From positions 1-64,000 of the forward strand of contig JAFTYI010000008.1 in assembly GCA_017464815.1 (NCBI GenBank): a DNA stretch of 64,000 nt, read 5' to 3'. The DNA is from Bacteroidaceae bacterium (GTDB lineage: Bacteria > Bacteroidota > Bacteroidia > Bacteroidales > Bacteroidaceae). This document shows, in pieces, positions 32,694 through 41,887 of the stretch. The position numbers and the translations under genes were made by a program. How positions within the stretch are numbered: position 1 is the first letter of the stretch; each line of letters starts with the position of its first letter. The notes under the pieces were generated by a model. It saw only the letters and a list, made by a program, of their open reading frames with translations. It was not told the origin of the DNA and did no database searches.

Positions 32694-35600
32694 ATGCGTA
32701 TGAGACGAGTTGCGTTTATTGTGTTAAGCCTCTTGATGACAGGCGCTTTTTCCTTGTCGGCACAGAGCCGTGGGCAACAAAAAAAGAGTATCAAACAACT
32801 TGAGCAGGAGGGACGGCCTCGGGAGGTCATCGCCGCCGCACAGGAGGAGTTCCGCAAGGCACAGAGCGAGCGGAGGACGACACGGATGATGCAGGCCTTC
32901 CTGGTGGCCATGGGGCACAGGAAGCACCTGAGCACGGACAGCCTGTATGTGGACCTTGCTGCCCTTGAAGAGTGGGTGGCCGACCCCATCACGCCCGTGA
33001 GCGACGCGGCCATGCTGCACTCTCTGTTGGGCAGCATCTATGCCTACTCGGCACAAGGAGGATACAGCAACAAGGTGGTGAACCCGCTGCCCGAGGATAT
33101 GAGCCAGTGGACACGGCTGATGTATCACCAGCGGGCATTCGACCACTTCGCGGCATCCGTCAGTCGGTTGGAGGAGCTGCAGGGGTATTCCACCCTCAAC
33201 TACACGCCCATCACCTACACGGGACGATGGAGCGACATGTACCAACACGACCTGATGCACCTCATCGGCCGACGCGCCGTGTTCGGCATAAATGGATTGG
33301 AGCGCCAACTGAGCCGTGCCTATGAGCAAACGCCGTGGAGGGAGTTCACCCTCGACTATGACCGCTTCCGCCTCGACACGCTCACGTCGGCCTCGGCCTA
33401 CGACTGTCCTGCCTTCGTGATGCGCACCTTCCAGCGGATGCTGCGGCTACTTGAGAAGAACAGGATGAGCGACGGCTGGCTCAGCATGGAGCAGAACCGA
33501 CTGTTCATCATCCCCTGGCATGCCCGCGACGAAGAGGAGTGTCTGCGCCTGCTGCAAGGATTGAAGGAGAAATATAGTGCAAGCGACCTCTGCGCAAGCA
33601 TCTGCTACGACATTGCCACCATCCTCAGACGCCAACAGAAGAACACCGAGGCACTGACCATCCTGCACGAGGGAATAAAGAAGTACCCCCAATATGGCGT
33701 CATCAACCTGTTGAGCAACATGGTGAAGGAGATTCAGCAGCCCTCGCTGTTTATGCGGAACACCTCGCAACACCACTACCCGAGCGACACGGCCACGCTG
33801 CACATCCGCCACCGCAACCTGACGAGTTGCACCGTCTGGCTTCGCCGTGTACAGTGTCCCTTGGACACCCTTCAGGCCTACAGCGGCAATGCCGAGGGGC
33901 TGAAGAGGTACAGCACCTTCTACGGCGAACAGAAGTTTGCCCTGCAACGCGACACGAACTACCTGACGCAGGACACCGTCGTGCATCTGCCTCTGCCCAA
34001 AGAGGCGGGCATTTACCTGATAGAGGCCATTGCCAACGGGAAGGGGTCGAACCTGAACTGGTTCTATGTGACGCCCTACAAGCTGGTGTCGCGCAGCCTG
34101 CCGGGAGGGCTCATCGAATACGTTGTGGTGGACGCCCGGAGCGGACATCCCATAAAAGATGCCACCCTGCACATGGCCCGATATGACCACAAGCAGAAGC
34201 GAATCGTCCCCACCGAGGCGAAACGGATGGACAAGGACGGATGCATCACCATCCTGTCGGGCTTTGAGGGCGACCTAGTGCGCGTGAGCACGGAGGCGGA
34301 CAACTCCATGCCCTACGTATCCAAAAATCACTATTCGGCATGGCCACGCCCCCATGAACAGAAGCGGCTCATCACCCGACTGATGAGCGACCGCACCCAT
34401 TTCCGCCCGGGACAGACTATCTATATAAAAGGTATAAGCCACTGGCAGATGCCGAACGACAGTGTGTGGACGGCCAAGGAGGAAGAGATTGAACTGACGT
34501 TGAAGAATCCCAAAGGGCAAGTCGTTGAGACGAAAAGGGTCAGGAGCAATGAGTTCGGCTCGTTTGACACGGAGTTTGTGTTGCCCACCGGCGGACTGAA
34601 CGGCACGTACCGGGTAGAACAGAAGACAGGGAACCCGCTTCACCTGCAGGTGGAGGAGTACAAGTTGCCAACCTTCGAAGTGACCTTTGACAAGGTGACA
34701 GCGGCCTACGCCATTGGCGACACGGTGGTGCTGACAGGCCATGCCGTGACCTACAGCGGTGTGCCCGTGGCCGACGGACGGGTGAGCTACCGCGTGCACA
34801 AGACTTACAACGGATGGTTAGACGGATGGCGCGACTTTTGGAACAACGAAGAGATGACGGACGGCCAAACCACCACCGACAGCGACGGACGCTTCCGCAT
34901 CAGTGTTCCCCTGAATGAAGTGACCGAGATGAAAGAAAAACTCAGTTGGTGGCGCCACCGATATGAGATTACAGGTACCGTGACTTCACCCACCGGGGAG
35001 AGTCACGACGCACGCACATCGCTGACGCTGAGCAGCATCCCACTGGAGATAAGCCTCCAACAGATTGGCGAACACTGGCTGAAGGGAAAACCCCACCCGG
35101 TGACCTTCAAGGTGACGAACCTGAGCGGCGAACCCGTGGAGACGAAGGTGAATTTCCGCATCTACCGGACGGACAAGACGTGGGACAGAGAGAAAAAGAC
35201 ACTGGTGCACGAAGGGACTACCGCCTCGAACCGGGAACTAACGTTCGAATTCTTGGACAAATTCCCGTCAGCCTACTACCAGATTGAGGCCACCACCCGA
35301 TTGGACGGAAAGAAAGACAGTGTGATGTGCTACGACAATTTCATCCTCTACTCCGAAGAGGAGACAAAGGTGCCCTTGGGGACCACCGACTGGTTCCACT
35401 GCTTCAGCGAAGAGGTGAGCACCGACCAACCCCTGCGCCTGCAATTCGGCACAAGGGAGAGAGATGCCTACATACTGATGGACATCTTCTCGGCATACAA
35501 GCGCATCGACAGCCGCCGCATCTACATGAGCGACACGGTGCAGACTTTTACCTTCGACTACCTGCCCAAGTATGGCGATGCGATGCACGTCAGCGTGATG

Positions 35601-38600
35601 TACGTGAAGGATGGAGAGATACAAAGCTACTCCAGAAACATCCGGAAGAAACTGCCCCAAAAGAAACTGGAACTGAAGTGGGCGACCTTCCGCGACCGCC
35701 TGACACTAGGCACCCAAGAGGAATGGACCCTGACGGTGAACCACCCCGACGGCACGCCGGCCGATGCCGAACTGTTGGCCTCGATGTACGACACTTCGCT
35801 CGACCAACTGGGCCGGCAACGGCCGTGGGGATTCGGATTCAGTTTCCTCCGCGGAGTGTATGCCCCGCTTTGGTGGAACGACCTCGGACACCGCTATGTT
35901 TCAACCCGAATCACCTTCGACCTGCTGACGAAGAATGTACCCGGCCAATGGAAATACGACGATGTGGCGGAACGATACTACAACTTCAATCTGGCACTCT
36001 TCCTCAAGTATGCCGAAAAAGAGCAAGCCATGGCAAGCGGAGACAACGGAGTCTTTGCCTTTACAGGCGTAGATCACAGTTTGCAAGGACGAATAGCGGG
36101 ACTGGACGTTGCCACAAGGTCCAAGGCCATCGGACAGACAAACGGCATAGAGACCGCGAGCTTGGAAGAGGAGACTATTACCGCCGCCATGGAGAATTTT
36201 CAAGCCGCAACGACTACACCCGAATCCCTGCCCGAAGGAATGAAGCTGCGCGAAGACTTCACCGAGACGGCCTTCTTCCAACCCCACCTGCGCACCGACT
36301 CGGCGGGACGGGTGAAGGTGAGCTTCACACTGCCCGACAACCTGACGCGCTGGCACTTCCGCGCATTGGCGCACACCAAGCAGATGGACTATGGCACGTT
36401 GGAAGACTATGCCACGGCACAACGCGAGTTCATGGTGCAGCCCAACCTGCCGCGCTTTGTCCGCGTAGGCGACGAGACGACCGTGAGCGCCACCCTCAGC
36501 AACCTGTCGGAGAAGCGCATCAAGGGCACCGCCCGAATGGAACTGATTGACCCCGTGACGGAACAGGTGATACTGACCCGCAAGGCCAAGTTCGACACAC
36601 AGGCGGGAAAGACCACCACAGTGACTTTCGCCTTCACGGTGAAGAACACCGACACTCCCCTACCCGTCTGCCGCATCGTGGCCGACGGAGGCAAGTTCAG
36701 CGACGGCGAGCAACGCTACCTGCCCGTGCTGACCGACAAAGTGTGGATTACCGAAAGCCAACCCCTGATGGTGAACGGACCGGGAAAGGTGACGGAACAG
36801 CTCGACCACCTCTTCAACCACCACAGCCCGACGGCCACGAACCATCGGCTGACCGTGGAGCTGACGGGTAATCCCGCTTGGCTGGCCATACAAGCCCTGC
36901 CCACCGTGGCTACTCCCACCGAGGAAGATGCTTTCTCGTGGGCGGCAGCATGGTATGCCCACAGCGTGGCCTCGCACATTGCCCAATCGCAACCGAAAAT
37001 CAAGGCTGTGTTCGACAGTTGGTTGGCCGATGGCAGCAACGAAAAGGCTCTGTGGAGCAACCTGCAAAAGAACGAGGAGTTGAAAACCATTTTATTAGAG
37101 GAAACACCGTGGGTGGCCGAAGCCACGAACGAGGCGGCACAGAAGCGGCAATTGGCCCTGCTGTTCGACAAGGCCAACACCCGGCAACGTATCGAAGGGT
37201 ATCTGCAAAAGTTAGCCTCCCTCCAAAAGGAAGAGGGCGGATGGAGCTGGTACAAAGGGATGAAGAGCAGCCGCTACGTGACCACCTACATACTGGAGCT
37301 GATGGAGCGGGCCGTCTACCTGACGGGGGACGAGCAAGGCGTTGAGTCACACCGCATGATGGAACGGGCGGCAAACTTCCTCAACCAGGAACTGACGGAG
37401 GAATACGAACGACTGCTGAAAAGGGAGAAGGAGGGGCAAGAGGTTTGCCCGTCGGACCTTGCACTGACCTACCTGTGCAGCCAAGCGCTGAATGGCAAGA
37501 AGCCCGACAAGGAGATAGAGAAGATGGCCGAATACATGGTGAGACTTCTGCCCAAGCAGTTGCACACCCTGACGCCTTACGGCAAAGCCAAAGCCTCTAT
37601 CCTGCTGAAGCAATACGGCCTGACGGAGGAGGCCGACAGATTCCTCACGTCGCTGAAGGAATACACCTCCTACACTCCGCAGATGGGACGTTTCTTCGAC
37701 AATCCCTCCGCCATCTTCGGCTGGCGCAACCAACGCATCCCCACCCAAGTGGCCACCATCGAAGCATTGACCTTTGCCGGAGGCGACAGCCTCACTGTGG
37801 AAGAGATGAAACAATGGCTGCTCGTCCAGAAACAGACACAGCACTGGGGCAATCCGCTGAGCACCGTGGATGCAGTGCACGCCCTGCTGATGAGGGGAGC
37901 CGACCTGCTGAGCACCGAACAAAGCACCACACTGAAACTGGACGAAAAGGCGGTGACTTCTGCCGTTCTTCCCACTCCGGGACTGGACTACTTGAAACGC
38001 AGCTACACCACCGACGAACTGAAGCGCCTCCCCCGCGAAGCCAGCATAGAGAAGAACCGCCCGGGCCTTGCTTGGGGAGCCGTCTATGCCCAATACTTGG
38101 AGGAAATGGACCGCACGACCTCCACCTACACCGGCCGCACGGCTACGGAACATGGGCAAGCCCTCGACCAACCGCTCAGCATCGAGCGCACGTGGATGGT
38201 GGAGCGACCAAGCCCCTCCCTCCCCCTCCCCGAAGGAGAGGGAACTGATAACACCTCGTCACAAAGTCGTCCCCTTTCGGAAAAATCGGAAAGAGCGACA
38301 TGGATACCTCTAACTGAAGGGATGGTGTTACACGTGGGCGACCGGGTGATGTCGCAACTGACCATCCGCGCCGACCGCGCCATGGACTTTGTGCAAGTGA
38401 AGGATAGCCGTGCCGCCTGCACCGAACCCGTCAGCGTGGCCTCGGGCTATCATTACGAGGGAGGCGTCGGCCTTTACCGCTCAGTAAAGGATGCCGCCAC
38501 GCTCTACTTCATCGACCATCTGCCCAAGGGCACCTACACCCTTGAACAAACCTTCCGCATCGACCGCACCGGCCACTACCAAGCCGGACTTGCCACCGTG

Positions 38601-38663
38601 CAATGCGCCTATGCCCCCGAATTTGTGGGCCACACCTCCGGCAGCACCCTGCAAGTAAAATAG
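32694..38663 (+). CDS. Alpha-2-macroglobulin-like protein, exported, without thioester
   Basis: The product of 1989 aa starts MRMRRVAFIVLSLLMTG with a signal cleaved after LSAQS. An N-terminal helical region is followed by macroglobulin beta domains. The MG2-like part contains MSDRTHFRPGQTIYIKGISHW. The A2M domain contains FQPHLRTDSAGRVKVSFTLPDNLTRWHF. The alpha-helical toroid and receptor-like end follow. Where thioester members have a CxEQ motif, this one reads ATPTEEDAFSWAAAW, so the Cys and Gln are missing and covalent trapping is not possible. A low-complexity insert (about 38211-38300, including SLPLPEGEG) interrupts the last domain in frame. Such proteins are thought to shield the periplasm or surface from proteases. 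The start is set by the promoter. Confidence 0.85.
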   Translation: MRMRRVAFIVLSLLMTGAFSLSAQSRGQQKKSIKQLEQEGRPREVIAAAQEEFRKAQSERRTTRMMQAFLVAMGHRKHLSTDSLYVDLAALEEWVADPITPVSDAAMLHSLLGSIYAYSAQGGYSNKVVNPLPEDMSQWTRLMYHQRAFDHFAASVSRLEELQGYSTLNYTPITYTGRWSDMYQHDLMHLIGRRAVFGINGLERQLSRAYEQTPWREFTLDYDRFRLDTLTSASAYDCPAFVMRTFQRMLRLLEKNRMSDGWLSMEQNRLFIIPWHARDEEECLRLLQGLKEKYSASDLCASICYDIATILRRQQKNTEALTILHEGIKKYPQYGVINLLSNMVKEIQQPSLFMRNTSQHHYPSDTATLHIRHRNLTSCTVWLRRVQCPLDTLQAYSGNAEGLKRYSTFYGEQKFALQRDTNYLTQDTVVHLPLPKEAGIYLIEAIANGKGSNLNWFYVTPYKLVSRSLPGGLIEYVVVDARSGHPIKDATLHMARYDHKQKRIVPTEAKRMDKDGCITILSGFEGDLVRVSTEADNSMPYVSKNHYSAWPRPHEQKRLITRLMSDRTHFRPGQTIYIKGISHWQMPNDSVWTAKEEEIELTLKNPKGQVVETKRVRSNEFGSFDTEFVLPTGGLNGTYRVEQKTGNPLHLQVEEYKLPTFEVTFDKVTAAYAIGDTVVLTGHAVTYSGVPVADGRVSYRVHKTYNGWLDGWRDFWNNEEMTDGQTTTDSDGRFRISVPLNEVTEMKEKLSWWRHRYEITGTVTSPTGESHDARTSLTLSSIPLEISLQQIGEHWLKGKPHPVTFKVTNLSGEPVETKVNFRIYRTDKTWDREKKTLVHEGTTASNRELTFEFLDKFPSAYYQIEATTRLDGKKDSVMCYDNFILYSEEETKVPLGTTDWFHCFSEEVSTDQPLRLQFGTRERDAYILMDIFSAYKRIDSRRIYMSDTVQTFTFDYLPKYGDAMHVSVMYVKDGEIQSYSRNIRKKLPQKKLELKWATFRDRLTLGTQEEWTLTVNHPDGTPADAELLASMYDTSLDQLGRQRPWGFGFSFLRGVYAPLWWNDLGHRYVSTRITFDLLTKNVPGQWKYDDVAERYYNFNLALFLKYAEKEQAMASGDNGVFAFTGVDHSLQGRIAGLDVATRSKAIGQTNGIETASLEEETITAAMENFQAATTTPESLPEGMKLREDFTETAFFQPHLRTDSAGRVKVSFTLPDNLTRWHFRALAHTKQMDYGTLEDYATAQREFMVQPNLPRFVRVGDETTVSATLSNLSEKRIKGTARMELIDPVTEQVILTRKAKFDTQAGKTTTVTFAFTVKNTDTPLPVCRIVADGGKFSDGEQRYLPVLTDKVWITESQPLMVNGPGKVTEQLDHLFNHHSPTATNHRLTVELTGNPAWLAIQALPTVATPTEEDAFSWAAAWYAHSVASHIAQSQPKIKAVFDSWLADGSNEKALWSNLQKNEELKTILLEETPWVAEATNEAAQKRQLALLFDKANTRQRIEGYLQKLASLQKEEGGWSWYKGMKSSRYVTTYILELMERAVYLTGDEQGVESHRMMERAANFLNQELTEEYERLLKREKEGQEVCPSDLALTYLCSQALNGKKPDKEIEKMAEYMVRLLPKQLHTLTPYGKAKASILLKQYGLTEEADRFLTSLKEYTSYTPQMGRFFDNPSAIFGWRNQRIPTQVATIEALTFAGGDSLTVEEMKQWLLVQKQTQHWGNPLSTVDAVHALLMRGADLLSTEQSTTLKLDEKAVTSAVLPTPGLDYLKRSYTTDELKRLPREASIEKNRPGLAWGAVYAQYLEEMDRTTSTYTGRTATEHGQALDQPLSIERTWMVERPSPSLPLPEGEGTDNTSSQSRPLSEKSERATWIPLTEGMVLHVGDRVMSQLTIRADRAMDFVQVKDSRAACTEPVSVASGYHYEGGVGLYRSVKDAATLYFIDHLPKGTYTLEQTFRIDRTGHYQAGLATVQCAYAPEFVGHTSGSTLQVK

Positions 38664-38670
38664 CGAGTTG

Positions 38671-38737
38671 GTCTTTTCCTGATTTCAGTGGCTCTTCTGC
38701 AATTTAGTCAAACCGTCTACTGAAATCAGGAAAAGAC
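38671..38737. repeat. Perfect 19-bp inverted repeat after the A2M-like gene
   Basis: GTCTTTTCCTGATTTCAGT (38671-38689) pairs with its exact complement at 38719-38737 around a 29-nt loop. It may end transcription or stabilise the mRNA, but it has no T-run. Confidence 0.85.
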
Positions 38738-38783
38738 AGTTGAAAAATTGTCTGTCTTCAGCATTATAGGTTCATCGGCCAAG

Positions 38784-38850
38784 TATCTTAAGATACTTTC
38801 CACTTTATCTTAACTTCTCGGGGGATTTATCTTAAGATACTTTCTTTCTA
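38784..38850. repeat. 22-bp repeat array, three units
   Basis: TATCTTAA cores start at 38784, 38806 and 38828, exactly 22 bp apart. Units 1 and 3 contain the palindrome TATCTTAAGATA. Confidence 0.85.
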
Positions 38851-38873
38851 AATCCAACTAAAATGCACACATT

Positions 38874-38910
38874 AAAAAAGGTGTACCCCACGAACGGGAG
38901 TACACCTTTT
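38874..38910. terminator. Terminator of ppdK (bidirectional)
   Basis: AAAAGGTGTACCCC pairs with GGGAGTACACCTTTT (one mismatch) around a short loop. T-runs stand on both strands. It lies 23 nt past the ppdK stop. Confidence 0.85.
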
Positions 38911-38933
38911 ATTATTAATATAGGTTTGTCACC

Positions 38934-41654
38934 TTATGCTTCTACAGCAGCCTGTGCAGCGGCGAGGCGTGCGATGGGCACACGGAAGGGTGAACATGAA
39001 ACGTAGTTCAAACCTACCTTGTGGCAGAACTTCACTGAGCTGGGCTCACCTCCGTGCTCACCACAGATACCGCACTTCAACTCGGGACGTACTGAGCGAC
39101 CCTTCTCAACGGCCATCTCAACGAGCTGACCTACACCGTTCTGGTCGAGCACCTGGAAGGGGTCAACCTTCAAGATCTTCTTCTCGAGGTAAACGGGGAG
39201 GAAGCTGGCGATGTCGTCGCGTGAGTAACCGAAGGTCATCTGAGTCAAGTCGTTGGTACCGAATGAGAAGTACTCGGCACGGCTGGCGATGCGGTTAGCA
39301 GTCAGGGCGGCACGAGGAATCTCAATCATAGTACCTACCTTGAACTCAACCTCAACACCTTCCTCTGCGAAGAGGGCGGCAGCAGTCTCACGGATTACCT
39401 TCTCCTGAGCCTCGAACTCATAAAGGATACCTGTCAGAGGCACCATGATTTCGGGATGAGGATCGCATCCTTCCTTCTTCAACTGAACGCATGCACCGAG
39501 GATGGCACGAGTCTGCATTTCAGTGATTTCGGGATAGGTGTTACCCAAGCGGCAACCACGGTGACCGAGCATCGGGTTAGCTTCGCAAAGGCTTTCAACA
39601 CGCTGCTGGATGTACTGAACTGTTACGCCCATAGCCTTGGCCATCTCTTCCTGACCCTTGAGATCGTGGGGTACGAACTCGTGCAAAGGAGGATCGAGCA
39701 GACGTACGTTTACGGGGCATCCGTCCATAGCCTTGAAGATACCGTAGAAGTCGGCCTTCTGATAGGGCAACAACTTGGCAAGAGCCTTCTTGCGGCCTTC
39801 TGCGTCGGGAGAAAGAATCATTTCGCGCATGGCAACAATCTTCTCGGCTTCGAAGAACATGTGCTCTGTACGGCAGAGGCCGATACCTACGGCACCGAAG
39901 TTGCGTGCAACCTGTGCATCGTGGGGAGTATCGGCGTTGGTACGTACAACGAGCTTGGTATATTTCTCGCAGAGAGCCATCAGGTCGGCGAAGTCGCCAG
40001 AAACCTCGGCAGCCTTGGTCTCAACCTGGCCGGCGTAGATTTCACCTGTGGTACCGTTCAATGAGATGAAGTCACCCTCCTTCAGGAGAACGCCATCCAC
40101 CTCAACGGTGCGAGCCTTGTAGTCGATATTGAGGGCACCGGCACCTGATACGCAGCACTTACCCATACCACGGGCAACTACGGCAGCGTGAGAGGTCATA
40201 CCACCACGAGCGGTGAGGATACCTTCTGCTACGGCCATACCGGCGAGGTCTTCGGGAGAAGTCTCGATGCGGACCATAACGACCTTCTTGCCATCTTCTG
40301 CCCACTTGGCAGCGTCGTCGGCGAAGAATACAATCTGACCACAAGCGGCACCCGGAGATGCGGGCAGACCACGGGTCAACACCTTAGCGCTTGAAAGAGC
40401 CTTCTTGTCGAATACGGGGTGGAGAAGTTCGTCGAGCTTGTTGGGCTCGCAACGCTGGAGGGCGGTCTTCTCGTCAATCATTCCCTGACGGAGGAGGTCC
40501 ATAGCAATCTTCACCATAGCGGCACCTGTACGCTTACCGTTACGAGTCTGGAGGAACCAGAGTTTGCCTTCCTGTACGGTGAACTCCATGTCCTGCATAT
40601 CCTTGTAGTGATTTTCGAGCTTAGTCTGGAGAGCATCCAACTCAGCATAGATTTCGGGCATAGCCTCTTCCATTGAGGGATACTTGGCTACGCGCTCTTC
40701 TTCGCTGATGCCTGCACGCTCGGCCCAACGCTGAGAACCAATCTTGGTAATCTGCTGGGGTGTGCGGATACCGGCTACCACGTCCTCGCCCTGAGCGTTG
40801 ATGAGGTACTCACCGTTGAAGAGGTCTTCACCGTTACCTGCGTCGCGGCTGAAGCATACACCGGTAGCCGAAGTCTCGCCCATGTTACCGAATACCATGG
40901 CCTGTACGTTGACGGCTGTACCCCACTCAGCGGGAATACCTTCCATCTTACGGTAGAGGATGGCGCGTTCGTTCATCCAGCTATCGAATACAGCGCAGAT
41001 GGCGCCCCACAACTGTTCGTAAGAGTCTGTGGGGAAGTCCTTGCCAGTCTGAGCCTTCACGGCTGCCTTGAACTTGGCAACGAGTTCCTTCAGGTCTTCC
41101 ACTTCGAGTTCGTTATCCAGTTTCACGCCCTTAGCTTCCTTCACCTCTTCGATGATGGCTTCGAACGGATCGATATCTTCCTTGTTAACGGGCTTCATGC
41201 CGAGTACTACGTCGCCGTACATCTGCACGAAACGACGGTAAGAATCCCATGCGAAACGGGCATTGCCAGTCTTGCGGATCATACCTTCCACCACTTCGTC
41301 GTTAAGACCGAGGTTGAGGATGGTGTCCATCATACCGGGCATTGAGGCACGGGCACCTGAACGAACTGACACCAACAGGGGGTTCTCAGTGTCGCCGAAC
41401 TTTGAGTTCATGAGGGCCTCGATGTTGGCCACAGCCTTCAACACATCGTCCTTCAAGAGGGCAACCACCTTGTCCTTGCCTTCAGCAAAGTACTCGTTGC
41501 ACACGTCGGTAGTGATGGTGAAACCCGGAGGTACGGGTACACCGATGAGATTCATCTCGGCAAGGTTAGCACCCTTACCACCCAACAGATTTCTCATGTC
41601 TGCTTTTCCCTCGGCTTGTCCGTTACCGAAGGTGTAGACTCTTTTTTTGTCCAT
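38934..41654 (-). CDS. ppdK: Pyruvate, phosphate dikinase
   Basis: This 906-aa full-length PPDK interconverts pyruvate, ATP and phosphate with PEP, AMP and PPi. The N-terminal nucleotide domain carries NLLGGKGANLAEM and SVRSGARASMPGMMDT. The swivelling domain has the phospho-His loop ILTARGGMTSHAAVVARGMGKC. The C-terminal PEP/pyruvate barrel has GLCRTEHMFF, LLDPPLHEFVPH, MLGHRGCRLG, GTMIEIPRAAL, SFGTNDLTQMTFG and KCGICGEHGG. In Bacteroides it would help drive glycolysis with pyrophosphate or supply PEP for gluconeogenesis. It is single, with its own promoter and terminator, and is divergent from rlmD. Confidence 0.98.
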   Translation of the reverse strand: MDKKRVYTFGNGQAEGKADMRNLLGGKGANLAEMNLIGVPVPPGFTITTDVCNEYFAEGKDKVVALLKDDVLKAVANIEALMNSKFGDTENPLLVSVRSGARASMPGMMDTILNLGLNDEVVEGMIRKTGNARFAWDSYRRFVQMYGDVVLGMKPVNKEDIDPFEAIIEEVKEAKGVKLDNELEVEDLKELVAKFKAAVKAQTGKDFPTDSYEQLWGAICAVFDSWMNERAILYRKMEGIPAEWGTAVNVQAMVFGNMGETSATGVCFSRDAGNGEDLFNGEYLINAQGEDVVAGIRTPQQITKIGSQRWAERAGISEEERVAKYPSMEEAMPEIYAELDALQTKLENHYKDMQDMEFTVQEGKLWFLQTRNGKRTGAAMVKIAMDLLRQGMIDEKTALQRCEPNKLDELLHPVFDKKALSSAKVLTRGLPASPGAACGQIVFFADDAAKWAEDGKKVVMVRIETSPEDLAGMAVAEGILTARGGMTSHAAVVARGMGKCCVSGAGALNIDYKARTVEVDGVLLKEGDFISLNGTTGEIYAGQVETKAAEVSGDFADLMALCEKYTKLVVRTNADTPHDAQVARNFGAVGIGLCRTEHMFFEAEKIVAMREMILSPDAEGRKKALAKLLPYQKADFYGIFKAMDGCPVNVRLLDPPLHEFVPHDLKGQEEMAKAMGVTVQYIQQRVESLCEANPMLGHRGCRLGNTYPEITEMQTRAILGACVQLKKEGCDPHPEIMVPLTGILYEFEAQEKVIRETAAALFAEEGVEVEFKVGTMIEIPRAALTANRIASRAEYFSFGTNDLTQMTFGYSRDDIASFLPVYLEKKILKVDPFQVLDQNGVGQLVEMAVEKGRSVRPELKCGICGEHGGEPSSVKFCHKVGLNYVSCSPFRVPIARLAAAQAAVEA

Positions 41655-41718
41655 ACTGTTTTGTTTATCGGTTAAGAAATTAATTAATATGTTAGTTCAT
41701 AGTTCTCAATTCAGCCTG

Positions 41719-41726
41719 CAAAGCTA
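41719..41726 (-). promoter_or_regulatory. -7 element of ppdK
   Basis: TAGCTTTG on the minus strand lies 64 nt before the ATG. Confidence 0.65.
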
Positions 41727-41789
41727 CATAAAAAAGGTGGAAAACCCAAACATTGGAGAAGAAATTTTGCACACATTGCCCTGCAAATT

Positions 41790-41833
41790 ATTTTTTCCCT
41801 ATCTGAAAGAAATTTTTTCCCTGTAGGAGCGAA
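41790..41833. repeat. Two 22-bp units in the ppdK-rlmD gap
   Basis: ATTTTTTCCC starts at 41790 and 41812. The units resemble those inside the abc-F gene (18531-18574). Confidence 0.7.
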
Positions 41834-41853
41834 AAAAATCGGATAAAAAGGCG

Positions 41854-41861
41854 TACTTTTG
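41854..41861 (+). promoter_or_regulatory. -7 element of rlmD
   Basis: TACTTTTG lies 26 nt before ATG 41888. Confidence 0.65.
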
Positions 41862-41887
41862 CAAAGTTTTTATTATCTTGACTAAGA

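Noticed and set aside
35327..36550. 407-aa frame overlapping the A2M-like gene
   Set aside because: Arg/His/Pro-rich frame in another phase of a well-supported long gene; no start context.
38934..41654. Frames opposite ppdK (for example 39456-40064)
   Set aside because: Antisense of a highly conserved full-length enzyme gene.
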